Origin: Kineosporia aurantiaca JCM 3230
GTDB taxonomy: Bacteria > Actinomycetota > Actinomycetes > Actinomycetales > Kineosporiaceae
Reading direction: 5' to 3'
Length of the DNA: 64,000 nt
NCBI GenBank assembly: GCA_000719025.1
Contig: JODP01000005.1
Location: 124,001 to 188,000, forward strand
Of the stretch, positions 40,227 through 47,990 are shown piece after piece. A program made the translations under genes and the position numbers. The notes beneath the pieces are model-generated. The model had not been told where the DNA came from and made no database searches. It saw only the letters and a program-made list of their open reading frames with translations. Numbering within the stretch: position 1 is the first letter of the stretch; each line of letters starts with the position of its first letter.

Positions 40227-41129
40227 ATGGCTCTGACACTGCCACAGTTCGCCGGATTCGATCACCGCTGGGCCGACGGGAACGGCCTGCGCCTGCACGT
40301 CGTGGAGGGCGGCCGGCCCGATGGTCCGCCCCTGGTCCTGCTGGCCGGGTTCCCGCAGACCGGGTGGGCCTGGCGAAAGGTCATGCCCCAGCTGGCCAGC
40401 ACCTTCCGCTTGATTGCCGTCGATCTCCCCGGCCAGGGCCATTCCGAACGCCCGGCCGACGGCTACGACACCCAGACGGTCGCCGATTCCGTCCACGCCG
40501 CAGTCACCTCGCTCGGGATCTCCTCCTACTGGCTGGCCGGTCACGACATCGGCGCCTGGGTCGCCTTCTCGCTCGCCCTCCGGCACCCGGACGACCTGCA
40601 CGGCGTCGCCCTGCTCGACTCCGGCATCCCCGGGATCACGCTGCCCGAATCCATCCCGACCGATCCGGCGCGGGCGTTCAAGACCTGGCACTTCGCCTTC
40701 CACGTCGTCCCCGACCTGCCGGAGGCCCTGCTGGCCGGGCGGGAACGCGAGTACGTGAGCTGGTTCCTCAAGGCTAAGACGTTCTCCCCCAGCACTTTCG
40801 ACGACGCCGAGATCGACCACTACGCTGCCGCTCTCGCCGAGGACGGTGGCCTGCACGCGGCGCTGGCCTACTACCGGCAGTCCCCCGAATCGGCCCGGCG
40901 GAACCACGAGGCGCTGGAGCAGCAGCGGCTGATCGTGCCGGTTCTCGGGATCTCCGGCAGCCACGGCTCCATCCCCGACATGGCCGCCTCTATCCGGCCG
41001 TGGGCCGAGAAGGTCACCGGGATCGTCGTGCCGGACTCGGGACACTTCATCCCCGAAGAACAACCCGAGGCCGTCGCCGCTGCTCTGCTCCGATTCGCCG
41101 ATCAGACCGTCAGCTCGTCCACCCGCTGA
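40227..41129 (+). CDS. Alpha/beta hydrolase with Asp nucleophile (epoxide hydrolase / dehalogenase type)
   Basis: The 300-residue protein has the oxyanion turn LLAGFPQTGWAWRKVMPQL, the nucleophile elbow GHDIGAW with Asp rather than Ser, and the catalytic His in DSGHFIPEEQPE. Asp at the elbow places it with epoxide hydrolases and haloacetate dehalogenases. A cap domain lies at about 140-215. ATG 40227 has GGGAGG seven nt upstream. Regulation by the divergent TetR is likely, with the toxic substrate as the presumed inducer. Confidence 0.9.
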   Translation: MALTLPQFAGFDHRWADGNGLRLHVVEGGRPDGPPLVLLAGFPQTGWAWRKVMPQLASTFRLIAVDLPGQGHSERPADGYDTQTVADSVHAAVTSLGISSYWLAGHDIGAWVAFSLALRHPDDLHGVALLDSGIPGITLPESIPTDPARAFKTWHFAFHVVPDLPEALLAGREREYVSWFLKAKTFSPSTFDDAEIDHYAAALAEDGGLHAALAYYRQSPESARRNHEALEQQRLIVPVLGISGSHGSIPDMAASIRPWAEKVTGIVVPDSGHFIPEEQPEAVAAALLRFADQTVSSSTR

Positions 41130-41226
41130 CCGGTCCGGGCCAGAGAGCCTCCTAGCACGAGATTTTCGGCCAGCCGGGCGGCCCTTGCCTCGACGTCGGC
41201 CCGGAACGCGGTGCTGCACTGGTCCA

Positions 41227-41919
41227 TCAGAACCGCGCGAACCGGACACCACCGTCGATGTTCAGGATGCTGCCGGTCATCGAGGGATTGGTAGCGACCA
41301 GGACCACGGCCTCGGCGATCTCGTCGGCGCTGGAGACATGGCCGACAGGAAGGAGTTTGGCGGCCGCACTGAACCAGGCCTGACGGTCCTCCTCGGCCAG
41401 CCCGTCCCACCAGGGCGTATCGATCAGCCCAGGCGAGACGGCGTTCACCCTGTGCGGAGCCAGTTCGGCGGCCAAGGGGCGCACGAGCGCCTCGACCGCG
41501 GCGTTGAGGGCACCGATCCTGGCCGTGCCCGGCATCGCGGCGTGCGCGCTGACCGCCCCGACCAGGGTGATGGACGCCGGTTCGGCCAGGTGGGGAAGGG
41601 CCGCTTGGAGCACGGTCAGGGTCGGCCAGAACTTGGCCTCGAAGGCTCCGCGCAGCACGGCCAGGTCGAGATCGGCCAGCCGACCGGACCCTTCGGAGCC
41701 GGCCAGGGTGACGATCAGCGCATCGATCGGGGCAATTTCGGCGGCCAGTCGGGCCACGGCCTCGGCGTCATGGCCGTCGACGCGATGCGCCGTCAGACCA
41801 GCGGCGAGCGGGCCGGGGTTCCGGCTGGCGACGTGCACAGTGGCCCCCGAAGCAGCCAGACGTTCAGCGGCGGCCAGACCGACAACCGAAGTGCCGCCGA
41901 CGATGAGGATGGTGGACAT
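41227..41919 (-). CDS. SDR-family protein lacking the YxxxK catalytic pair
   Basis: The 230-residue protein has the SDR cofactor motif ILIVGGTSVVGLAAAERL and the C-terminal VNAVSPGLIDTPWWDGL and TGSILNIDGG. Where classical SDRs have Tyr-x3-Lys, the sequence is ARIGALNAAVEAL, with Ile and Asn. I recall this group in actinobacteria keeping the same substitution, so it is probably not a recent loss. It may bind NAD(P) without the standard chemistry. AGGAG is seven nt before the ATG. Divergent TetR next door. Confidence 0.85.
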   Translation of the reverse strand: MSTILIVGGTSVVGLAAAERLAASGATVHVASRNPGPLAAGLTAHRVDGHDAEAVARLAAEIAPIDALIVTLAGSEGSGRLADLDLAVLRGAFEAKFWPTLTVLQAALPHLAEPASITLVGAVSAHAAMPGTARIGALNAAVEALVRPLAAELAPHRVNAVSPGLIDTPWWDGLAEEDRQAWFSAAAKLLPVGHVSSADEIAEAVVLVATNPSMTGSILNIDGGVRFARF

Positions 41920-41942
41920 CCGAACTCCTACAATCCGAGACG

Positions 41943-41989
41943 GTTCGTTTTGCAACTCACGCCACCCTGCAGCGTCCCTAAAGCGAACC
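41943..41989. promoter_or_regulatory. Inverted operator-like half-sites
   Basis: GGTTCGTTTT (41943-41952) recurs inverted as AAAGCGAACC (41980-41989, one mismatch), and CGAGACGG/CCGTCTCG flank them. They lie between the divergent SDR and TetR genes and are probable TetR sites. Confidence 0.4.
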
Positions 41990-42012
41990 GGTCCGTCTCG
42001 TTTCGAATCAGC

Positions 42013-42018
42013 TAGGAT
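42013..42018 (+). promoter_or_regulatory. Leaderless -10 box for TetR gene
   Basis: TAGGAT, seven bases before ATG 42026. Confidence 0.55.
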
Positions 42019-42025
42019 GCTGGCC

Positions 42026-42625
42026 ATGCCCGAGCAACCCGGCCCCGGCGAGGGACGCCGCCCCGGCCGCCGGCGCAGCGAGGTCAGCCGGGAGGCGATC
42101 CTTCAGGCCGCCACCGACCTGGTCGTCGACCAGGGCTACGCCGCGGCCTCGATCGAGAAGATCGCCCAGCGGGCCGGGGTCGGCAAGCAGACCATCTACC
42201 GCTGGTGGCCCTCGAAGGGCGATGTCCTGATGGAGGCCCTGGCCCGCAAGGCCGACACCTTCATCCCCCTGCCCGACGAGGGCAGCTGGTCCGCCGACCT
42301 GCGCCGGATGCTGGAGGACAGCTTCCGCCTGGGCCAGAACCCGCAGATCGCCGAACTGCTACGGGCCCTGATGGTCGAAGCCCAGCTCGACCCCGGCTTC
42401 GGCACCAGCTTCCGCACCGAGTTCCTCGAGCGCCGCCGCACCGCCCTGGCCACCCTCGTCGACCGCGCCCGCAGCCGCGGAGACCTACCCCCCGGCCTCA
42501 CCGCCGACTTCGCCGCCGACGTGGTCTTCGGCGTGATCTGGTACCGACTCCTGGCCGTTCCCGGCCCTTTTGACGCCGACCTCGCCGACCACCTGGTGAA
42601 TCTGCTGACCCGGACCAGCGCGTGA
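42026..42625 (+). CDS. TetR-family regulator (TetR_C_16-like)
   Basis: The 199-residue protein has a basic N-terminal arm (GRRPGRRRSEVSREAIL), the HTH QGYAAASIEKIAQRAGVGKQTIYRWWPSKGDVLMEAL and a helical domain (WSADLRRMLEDSFRLGQNPQIAELLRALM) of the actinobacterial IYRWW group. It is divergent from the SDR gene and its TGA overlaps the MarR GTG as GTGA. It likely controls the SDR gene and this operon. Confidence 0.9.
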   Translation: MPEQPGPGEGRRPGRRRSEVSREAILQAATDLVVDQGYAAASIEKIAQRAGVGKQTIYRWWPSKGDVLMEALARKADTFIPLPDEGSWSADLRRMLEDSFRLGQNPQIAELLRALMVEAQLDPGFGTSFRTEFLERRRTALATLVDRARSRGDLPPGLTADFAADVVFGVIWYRLLAVPGPFDADLADHLVNLLTRTSA

Positions 42626-43071
42626 CCGCCCAGCGCGCCCTCGAAGCCCTGATCGCCTTCGCCACCACGAACAGCGAACTCGGCCGCCAGTTCGCCCACC
42701 ACATGCACATGCATCACACCGATGCCGCGGCCATCATCGAAATCATCGCCGCCGAACACCGCGACCAGCCCCTGACCCCCGCCCGCCTGGCCGAACGCAT
42801 CTCCTTGAGCACCGGCGCAACCTCGATCCTGCTCAACCGCCTCGAGGACGCGGGCCACATCGTGCGCACCCGCGAGCATCAGGACCGGCGCATCGTCACC
42901 CTGCACTCCACCCCGAGCATCAACGCCGCCGCCGAGACCTATTACGCGCCGCTCAACCAGCAGCTGGCCGCGGTGCTCAGCGAGTACTCCCCCGCCACGC
43001 TCGCTGCTTTGGAGGAGGTGGCGGGCCGCCTGCGGTCGGTCACGAACTCTCATATCGATGGGTCCGCCTAG
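42622..43071 (+). CDS. MarR-family regulator
   Basis: The 149-residue protein has the winged helix of MarR: PARLAERISLSTGATSILLNRLEDAGHIVRTREHQDRRIVTLHSTP, with the basic wing. The N-terminal helix carries a His-rich run (FAHHMHMHHTDAAA). The GTG overlaps the TetR stop, so both regulators are made from one transcript, which is unusual. Target unknown. Confidence 0.88.
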   Translation: MTAQRALEALIAFATTNSELGRQFAHHMHMHHTDAAAIIEIIAAEHRDQPLTPARLAERISLSTGATSILLNRLEDAGHIVRTREHQDRRIVTLHSTPSINAAAETYYAPLNQQLAAVLSEYSPATLAALEEVAGRLRSVTNSHIDGSA

Positions 43072-43105
43072 CCAAAGCAGAATTCCGCTCTAGGACATAC
43101 GTGCG

Positions 43106-43111
43106 CATACT
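43106..43111 (+). promoter_or_regulatory. Candidate leaderless -10 box for antitoxin
   Basis: CATACT, six bases before ATG 43118, supports that start rather than the later GTG at 43217. Confidence 0.4.
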
Positions 43112-43117
43112 GAGCGC

Positions 43118-43504
43118 ATGAGGAAACGGAAAATCCGATCCCTGGCCGGAGTGCCGAGAATTGCGCGCCGTTTGGCCGATCCTCCGCCCGCGCCGCCCGG
43201 GGATACGCTCGTTCAGGTGGCGGACACAACGATCACCGTGAGCACAGCAGTCAGGGACCGTCTTGCCGCTCTGGCGGACGACCGGGGAACCACGATTGCG
43301 GAGTTGCTGCAGGAGTGGGCGACCGAAACGCCGACGAAGGCCGAGGTGGAGCAGCAGCGGAAGGAGAGTGCGGAGAGGTCCATCGCCTACCTTCGAACCC
43401 ACATCGCACCTCACCTCACCGATGAGGACCTCAAGACTGGGGAGCGATTCTGGGAAGACTTCTTCGCTGGCCGGATTCCCCTCGCAGGAGGACCGGCCAC
43501 GTGA
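43118..43504 (+). CDS. Ribbon-helix-helix antitoxin-like protein
   Basis: The 128-residue protein has a basic N-terminus, then an RHH-like unit (TTITVSTAVRDRLAALADDRGTTIAELLQEW), then a charged helix (KAEVEQQRKESAERSIAYLRTHI) and an acidic C-terminus with LKTGERFWEDFFAG. This resembles VapB-type antitoxins: DNA-binding half plus toxin-binding tail. Its TGA overlaps the next GTG as GTGA. A GTG at 43217 would give a shorter protein of 95 residues starting ADTTITVST. It lies 46 bp after the MarR gene. Confidence 0.65.
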   Translation: MRKRKIRSLAGVPRIARRLADPPPAPPGDTLVQVADTTITVSTAVRDRLAALADDRGTTIAELLQEWATETPTKAEVEQQRKESAERSIAYLRTHIAPHLTDEDLKTGERFWEDFFAGRIPLAGGPAT

Positions 43505-43899
43505 ACAGACCCGACCCCCAAGCACTCGTCTTGGACAGCACGGCCCTCCTGGCCCTGGGAGCAAGCAATCGGTGGCTCTCCGGTCTGATTTCGAAAAGGA
43601 CCAAACAAGAGGCCCTGCACCTGTTCGCGCCGGCCCTTTGCCTAACCGCCGCGGTGGCCCAAAGACCGCTGCTGGCCGATCACATCGGCGGTCTGGACGA
43701 CATCGACATCCTGGATCTGACCTACTCAGGCGCCAGCGTCATCGGAACCCTCATCGCAGACGGAACCGATTGGCGCCACGCGCAGGCTGTCGCGGCCGCC
43801 CGGCCAACCTTGGAATGGCCCGACGGTCGCACGATCGTCACCACCGCACCCCAGGCGTACTCCGCTTACAAGGGCGTAAGCGTCCTCCCCGTTCCCTGA
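43501..43899 (+). CDS. PIN-like (VapC-type) toxin candidate
   Basis: The 132-residue protein begins with LVLDSTALLALGAS, like the first strand and Asp of PIN nucleases, and continues through FAPALCLTAAVAQRP, DIDILDLTYSGASVIGTLIADGTDWRHAQAVAAARP and GRTIVTTAPQAYSAY. The later acidic residues are plausible but not at textbook spacing, so it is a divergent PIN or a related fold. Coupling to the RHH gene is the main support for a toxin-antitoxin pair. If active it would cleave RNA. Confidence 0.55.
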   Translation: MNRPDPQALVLDSTALLALGASNRWLSGLISKRTKQEALHLFAPALCLTAAVAQRPLLADHIGGLDDIDILDLTYSGASVIGTLIADGTDWRHAQAVAAARPTLEWPDGRTIVTTAPQAYSAYKGVSVLPVP

Positions 43900-43910
43900 T
43901 CCCCCGAATC

Positions 43911-43947
43911 TCCGCCTGAGGTACCACCCGCCGGTACCTGAGGCGGA
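43911..43947 (+). terminator. Terminator after toxin-like gene
   Basis: TCCGCCTGAGGTACC (43911-43925) pairs with GGTACCTGAGGCGGA (43933-43947) except for one position, around ACCCGCC. Confidence 0.7.
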
Positions 43948-43969
43948 CCCGATCCCGAAACAAACCGGG

Positions 43970-43975
43970 CACAAT
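43970..43975 (+). promoter_or_regulatory. Candidate leaderless -10 box
   Basis: CACAAT, seven bases before GTG 43983. Confidence 0.35.
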
Positions 43976-43982
43976 CGATCCC

Positions 43983-44627
43983 GTGACCCAGGCAGTTGGA
44001 CGTCAGAGCGCCTTCCAGCAGCGCCATTTCGGCGAAACGGCCCAAGCCGCCGTGGTGGTGACCGCAGCCAGCTTCCTCGCTGGAGCCCTGACCGCCTGGG
44101 CCCAGACCGTCCTGCCCTACGAGCTGTTCTTCCTGGCCAACTCGGCCAGCGGATGGATTCTGGTGATGGTTGCGCTGCTCTGGAGCGTCCGCGAGCATCC
44201 TCTGATCGCAGCGCTCTTGGGGAGCGTCAGCGGGATCATGCTAATGCTCGGCTTCACGGCAGCCCTGGCGGTGCTCTACGGCGAGAGCTACAACCCTTGG
44301 TTATGGACGCTTTCCGGCGCCATGGCCGGGCCTTTCATCGGTTTGGCCACGGCCTGGCTGCGCGAACGGGGAATTCGCGCAGCCCTGGGCACGGCGGCGC
44401 TGGCCGGGGTGGCCATCGGAGATGCCGGGTACGGCCTGACCGCTGTTCGCGGGATCACCAGCCCGGTCTACTGGACCCTCAGCGCAGCAGTTGGTTTCGC
44501 CTTTCTGAGCTACATGGTCACCCGCAGAATTGATGGACGCCGGTCAGTCGCCTTGGCAATCATCGGAACCGCCGGGGTGGCGGTGGTTTTCCTGCCGATC
44601 TACGGAACCGTGGGCTCAGTGGCCTGA
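43983..44627 (+). CDS. Six-helix membrane protein (DUF6518-like)
   Basis: The 214-residue protein has six hydrophobic helices beginning at about 25, 55, 75, 100, 130 and 180, with short loops. A WTLSGAMAGPFIGLATAWLRERG segment and repeated SASGW/LSAAVGF stretches resemble the DUF6518 group of actinobacterial membrane proteins. No function is known. It stands alone after a terminator and is convergent with the lipoate ligase gene 8 bp away. Confidence 0.65.
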   Translation: MTQAVGRQSAFQQRHFGETAQAAVVVTAASFLAGALTAWAQTVLPYELFFLANSASGWILVMVALLWSVREHPLIAALLGSVSGIMLMLGFTAALAVLYGESYNPWLWTLSGAMAGPFIGLATAWLRERGIRAALGTAALAGVAIGDAGYGLTAVRGITSPVYWTLSAAVGFAFLSYMVTRRIDGRRSVALAIIGTAGVAVVFLPIYGTVGSVA

Positions 44628-44635
44628 ACCCGGAC

Positions 44636-45697
44636 TCAGGGAACTCGGGCCAGCCACTCCGGGTCCCGGTACTTGCTCTCGGCCAAAGCCTCGGCCTCGG
44701 AGCGGGTCTTGTCGTCCAGTTGAACCGTGGTGAGGCCGTAGCTGTCGCGGAAGTGCCCGAGCATGGCCTCAATCACCTTCTCCCGCGGAAGACCGGTCTG
44801 GCTACGGATCGGGTCGACCCGCTTGACGGCGCTCTTGGTTCCCTTGTCGGACAGCTTCTCTCGGCCGATCCGGATGATGTCCAGCATCTTCTCCGCGTCG
44901 ATGTCGTAGGACATGGTGACGTGGTGCAGCACCGCTCCCGAGGCCAGGCGCTTCTGGGCAGCGCCGCCGATCTTGCCCGCCGGAGAGGCGATGTCGTTCA
45001 GCGGAACGTAGGACGCGTCCACACCGAGTGCCCGGAGGGCTCGGATGACCCAGGCGTCCAGGAAGGCGTAGGAGTCAGCGAAGCTCAGGCCTTCGACCAA
45101 CGTGGTCGGGACGTAGAGCGAATAGGTGATGGTGTTGCCGGGTTCAACGAACATCGCCCCGCCGCCCGAGATCCGACGCACCACGGTGGCCTCGTGCCGA
45201 GCCGCGGCCTCCAGGTCGACCTCGTTGGACAGCGACTGGAAGGAGCCGATGATCACCGAGTTGGACGCCCACTCCCAGACCCGCAGCGTCGGACCCCGAA
45301 GCCCCTCCCCCACCTGGCGGGCGATCACCTCGTCCAGGGCCATCTGCAGGTGCGGGTGCTGCAGCCCGGTCTCCAGCAGCTCGAACCGGTGGTCGTGCCA
45401 GGCGCTGGACCGGCCGAGCGCCCGCAGCACGGCCAGCGCCACCGAGCGCTCGTCGAAGCCGACCATCACCGCGTCCTGCCGGGCCTCCTCCACCGCGTGC
45501 ACCAGGGTGGCCAGGGGCGCATCGGCCGGCTGACCTTCCAGGGCCTGCGAGATCCGGCCGAGCGCCTCGTCCGGCTCCAGGAAGAAGTCGCCGGACAGCA
45601 CCACGTCGGCCAGGTGGTTGTCGCGGACCGCCAGGTCAGCGACCACCAGCTTGCCGCCGGGAACCTTGTACTCGCCGTGTTGGCGTTCAGAAGTCAC
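44636..45697 (-). CDS. lplA: Lipoate-protein ligase with accessory domain at the N-terminus
   Basis: The 353-residue protein starts with a small domain like the LplA C-terminal/LplB accessory domain (YKVPGGKLVVADLAVRDNHLADVVLSGDFFLEPDEAL), followed by the catalytic biotin/lipoyl ligase fold: VWEWASNSVIIGSFQS, VVRRISGGGAMFVEPGNTITYSL, and SPAGKIGGAAQKRLASGAVLHHVTMSYDID (Lys that binds lipoyl-AMP). In the enteric LplA the accessory domain is C-terminal, so the order is swapped here. It should attach lipoate to E2 or GcvH proteins. GTG start with no ribosome site. Confidence 0.88.
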   Translation of the reverse strand: MTSERQHGEYKVPGGKLVVADLAVRDNHLADVVLSGDFFLEPDEALGRISQALEGQPADAPLATLVHAVEEARQDAVMVGFDERSVALAVLRALGRSSAWHDHRFELLETGLQHPHLQMALDEVIARQVGEGLRGPTLRVWEWASNSVIIGSFQSLSNEVDLEAAARHEATVVRRISGGGAMFVEPGNTITYSLYVPTTLVEGLSFADSYAFLDAWVIRALRALGVDASYVPLNDIASPAGKIGGAAQKRLASGAVLHHVTMSYDIDAEKMLDIIRIGREKLSDKGTKSAVKRVDPIRSQTGLPREKVIEAMLGHFRDSYGLTTVQLDDKTRSEAEALAESKYRDPEWLARVP

Positions 45698-45725
45698 GTA
45701 GGGGGCAACGGCCGAGGGGCGGCGA

Positions 45726-46124
45726 TCATGCCCGATCGAAGTGGGCGGAGCGGAGTTCGACGATCCAGCCCTCGTGCATCCACACCTGAGTGTCCCCGGC
45801 CGGCTGAGGTACCCACCCGACGTCCGTACGCACTTCGTGCAATTGCCCCGAACCGACGACCAGACCGAGGTTACCGGCCGTCCGCTCCCGACGGCAGGCG
45901 ACCGCGTCGATCTTGGCGATCGTGCCGGTCAGCACCCCCTCCGGATCGTCCCCGTGATGCTCCTGCGCGAAGCCGATCCGGTCCGCCCACTCCGAACCCA
46001 GCCGCACGGCCACCCGCTCAGCACCAGGCCGCCGGTTCGCCTCCCACCGGACCGCGTCCCCGGTCCGGAAAGGCTCGCCGCAGCATTGCTGTTCCCAGGC
46101 ATCCACCCAGACGTAAACCCGCAC
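45726..46124 (-). CDS. DUF6578-like hypothetical protein
   Basis: The 132-residue protein begins at a GTG with TACAGT six bases upstream. It opens VYVWVDAWEQQCCGEPFRTGDAVRWEA, continues with a strand-rich core (GTIAKIDAVACRRERTAGNLGLVVGSGQLHEV) and ends QVWMHEGWIVELRSA. The W-Q-C-C-G-E-P-F signature occurs in small actinobacterial proteins annotated DUF6578; no activity is known. It looks like a small beta-barrel. Confidence 0.7.
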   Translation of the reverse strand: MRVYVWVDAWEQQCCGEPFRTGDAVRWEANRRPGAERVAVRLGSEWADRIGFAQEHHGDDPEGVLTGTIAKIDAVACRRERTAGNLGLVVGSGQLHEVRTDVGWVPQPAGDTQVWMHEGWIVELRSAHFDRA

Positions 46125-46130
46125 GGCCCC

Positions 46131-46136
46131 ACTGTA
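46131..46136 (-). promoter_or_regulatory. Leaderless -10 box
   Basis: TACAGT on the minus strand, six bases before GTG 46124. Confidence 0.5.
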
Positions 46137-46196
46137 CTGAGCGGTACCGGCGTGCCGCTGCCTGCGGCCGGCCAGGCGGCCAGCAAGATCACGCGC

Positions 46197-46796
46197 ATGA
46201 CCAACCTCAGCATCATCTACTACTCCTCCACCGGCACGATCCATGCCATGGCCGAGCGGCTGGCGGAGGCGGGCCAGAAGGCCGGGGCCGAAGTGCGCCT
46301 ACGCCAGGTACAGGAGCTGGCCCCGCCCGAGGCGATCGCCTCGAACGCGGCCTGGAGCCAGCATTTCGACCGGACGAAGAACGAGCCGAACGCCACCGCC
46401 GACGACGTGGTCTGGGCCGACGCCGTGCTGTTCGGCAGCCCGACCCGGTACGGCAACGTGGCCAGCCAGCTCAAGCAGTTCATCGACACGTTGGGCCCGC
46501 AGTGGGCGCAGGGTCAGCTGGCCGACAAGGTTTACGCCGGGTTCACCGCGACCATGACCGCGCACGGCGGACAGGAATCCACACTTTTGGCCCTGTACAA
46601 CACCTTTTACCACTTCGGCGGGATCATCGCCCCGCCCGGGTACACCGATCCGCTGAAGTTTGTCGACGGCAACCCCTACGGCGTCTCCCACGTCACCGGC
46701 GGCAACAACGACGCTCCGCTGACCGACGTCCAGTTCGCCGCCCTCGACCACCTGGTCCAGCGGGTGGTCCGGATCGCCGGGAAGCTCTCGGCCTAA
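46197..46796 (+). CDS. wrbA: NAD(P)H:quinone oxidoreductase WrbA
   Basis: The 199-residue flavodoxin-like protein has the FMN phosphate loop SIIYYSSTGTIHAMAERLAEA, the second loop GSPTRYGNVASQLKQFID and the third ATMTAHGGQESTLLALYNTFYHFGGIIAPPGYTD, all diagnostic for WrbA. It reduces quinones by two electrons and prevents redox cycling. Upstream in-frame codons are not coding-like; CAAGAT lies seven bases before ATG 46197. A tandem repeat array follows directly. Confidence 0.95.
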   Translation: MTNLSIIYYSSTGTIHAMAERLAEAGQKAGAEVRLRQVQELAPPEAIASNAAWSQHFDRTKNEPNATADDVVWADAVLFGSPTRYGNVASQLKQFIDTLGPQWAQGQLADKVYAGFTATMTAHGGQESTLLALYNTFYHFGGIIAPPGYTDPLKFVDGNPYGVSHVTGGNNDAPLTDVQFAALDHLVQRVVRIAGKLSA

Positions 46797-46807
46797 GCCC
46801 CCAGCTG

Positions 46808-46948
46808 CATGATCACGGGGGCGAACCTGCATGATCACGCGGGCGCAAGTGCATGATCACGAGGGAAGACCTGCATGATCACCGGGGCGGAAGTGCATGA
46901 TCACGGGGAAAGAAGTCCATGATCACGGGGGAAGAAGTCCATGATCAC
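46808..46948. repeat. Seven-copy repeat array with exact 22-bp period
   Basis: The core CATGATCAC occurs at 46808, 46830, 46852, 46874, 46896, 46918 and 46940, exactly 22 bp apart. The 13-base spacers are purine-rich and vary (GGGGGCGAACCTG, GGGGAAAGAAGTC and similar). The core holds the palindrome TGATCA. The last two copies lie inside the 3' end of the LacI gene. The array fills the space between convergent wrbA and LacI genes. Confidence 0.9.
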
Positions 46949-47978
46949 GGGAGGAGGGTGGGGAGGACGAGGGGGGTGGGGTGAGGGGGGTGGTGGTGGA
47001 GCGTTGGACGAGGTGGGGTGGGGTTACCGTTTCGCCGGGGGCGTCCGGCTCTCCCTCGATCAGCTCAATCGCCCGGGTCACCGCCAGTTTCGTCATTGCG
47101 GACGCGTCCTGGGCGATGGTGGTGAGGTTGATGTAGCCCAGGTGGGCGAGGCGGTCGTCGTCGTAGCCCACCACGCTCAGATCCTCCGGGACCCGGAGAC
47201 CGGCGTGACGGACGACGTCGAGGAGGCCGGTGGCGCTGCGGTCGTTGAAAACCGTTACTGCGGTCGGCGGATCGTCGAGCAACAGGCGGGCTGCAGCAGC
47301 GCCCTCGGCCTCGGTCGGGCCGCCGGTCACGATCCGGATCTCGCCCTCCAGACCGTTGCGGGTCATTGCCTCGCGATATCCGCGGCGGCGGTCGGCCGAG
47401 CCCGGCGAACGGCCGCCGTCCACGTGGAAGATCCGGCGGTGCCCGAGCCCGACCAGGTGATCAACGGCCAGGTGCACGCCCTGCCGATCATCGTTGCGCA
47501 CCACGTCCACGGCCCGGTGCCGAACGTTGCGCCCGAGGACGACGACCGGGACCTGGCGGGCGAGTTCGGTCAGTTCGGCCTGGGTCGAGTTCACGCTGAG
47601 CACGATCAGTGCCTCGCACCGCTCGGACAGAACCCCGCTGATCGCCCGGCGTTCGTCCCGCTGCGGCGTCATGGCGCTGAGGCTAAGCTCGTAACCGGAC
47701 CGTTCCGCAGCGGCGTAGAGGCCGGTGACCAGGTCCCCGTGAAAGGCATACTGGACGCCGAAAACCACGCCCAGTAAACGCGTCCGTCCGCTGCGCAGGA
47801 GCCGGGCCTGCCGGTCGGGGTGATAGCCGAGTTCGGCCGCGGCCTGGCGGACCCGTTGCCGGCTGGCCGGGCTGGCCCCGGGCACCTCACGCATGACGAT
47901 GGAGACCAGCGCGGTGGAGACTCCCGCGCGGGCGGCCACGTCGGCCAAGGTGACCCGGGTCTCACCGGTACGAGACAT
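46923..47978 (-). CDS. LacI-family regulator whose C-terminus is encoded by repeat DNA
   Basis: The 351-residue protein has the LacI helix-turn-helix (VTLADVAARAGVSTALVSIVMREVPGASPASRQRVRQAAAELGYHPD) and a periplasmic-binding-type core ending near VTPPHLVQRSTTTPLTPP. The last ~20 residues are Pro/Ser-rich and finish RDHGLLPP, translated from the 22-bp repeats, which also supply the TGA stop. TAGGGT lies six bases before the ATG, overlapping the MFS stop codon. It follows the MFS gene by 9 bp and likely represses it through the inverted AACGTT sites at 49224-49264. Confidence 0.9.
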   Translation of the reverse strand: MSRTGETRVTLADVAARAGVSTALVSIVMREVPGASPASRQRVRQAAAELGYHPDRQARLLRSGRTRLLGVVFGVQYAFHGDLVTGLYAAAERSGYELSLSAMTPQRDERRAISGVLSERCEALIVLSVNSTQAELTELARQVPVVVLGRNVRHRAVDVVRNDDRQGVHLAVDHLVGLGHRRIFHVDGGRSPGSADRRRGYREAMTRNGLEGEIRIVTGGPTEAEGAAAARLLLDDPPTAVTVFNDRSATGLLDVVRHAGLRVPEDLSVVGYDDDRLAHLGYINLTTIAQDASAMTKLAVTRAIELIEGEPDAPGETVTPPHLVQRSTTTPLTPPPSSSPPSSRDHGLLPP

Positions 47979-47984
47979 GATCCA

Positions 47985-47990
47985 ACCCTA
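47985..47990 (-). promoter_or_regulatory. Leaderless -10 box for LacI gene
   Basis: TAGGGT on the minus strand, six bases before ATG 47978; its first bases are the stop codon of the MFS gene. Confidence 0.5.

Noticed and set aside
44720..46834. 704-codon plus-strand frame over lipoate ligase and DUF6578 gene
   Set aside because: Shadow; only its last part overlaps wrbA but in another frame.
46808..46948. CRISPR array
   Set aside because: Nine-bp cores with 13-bp spacers are far too short, and no cas genes are near.
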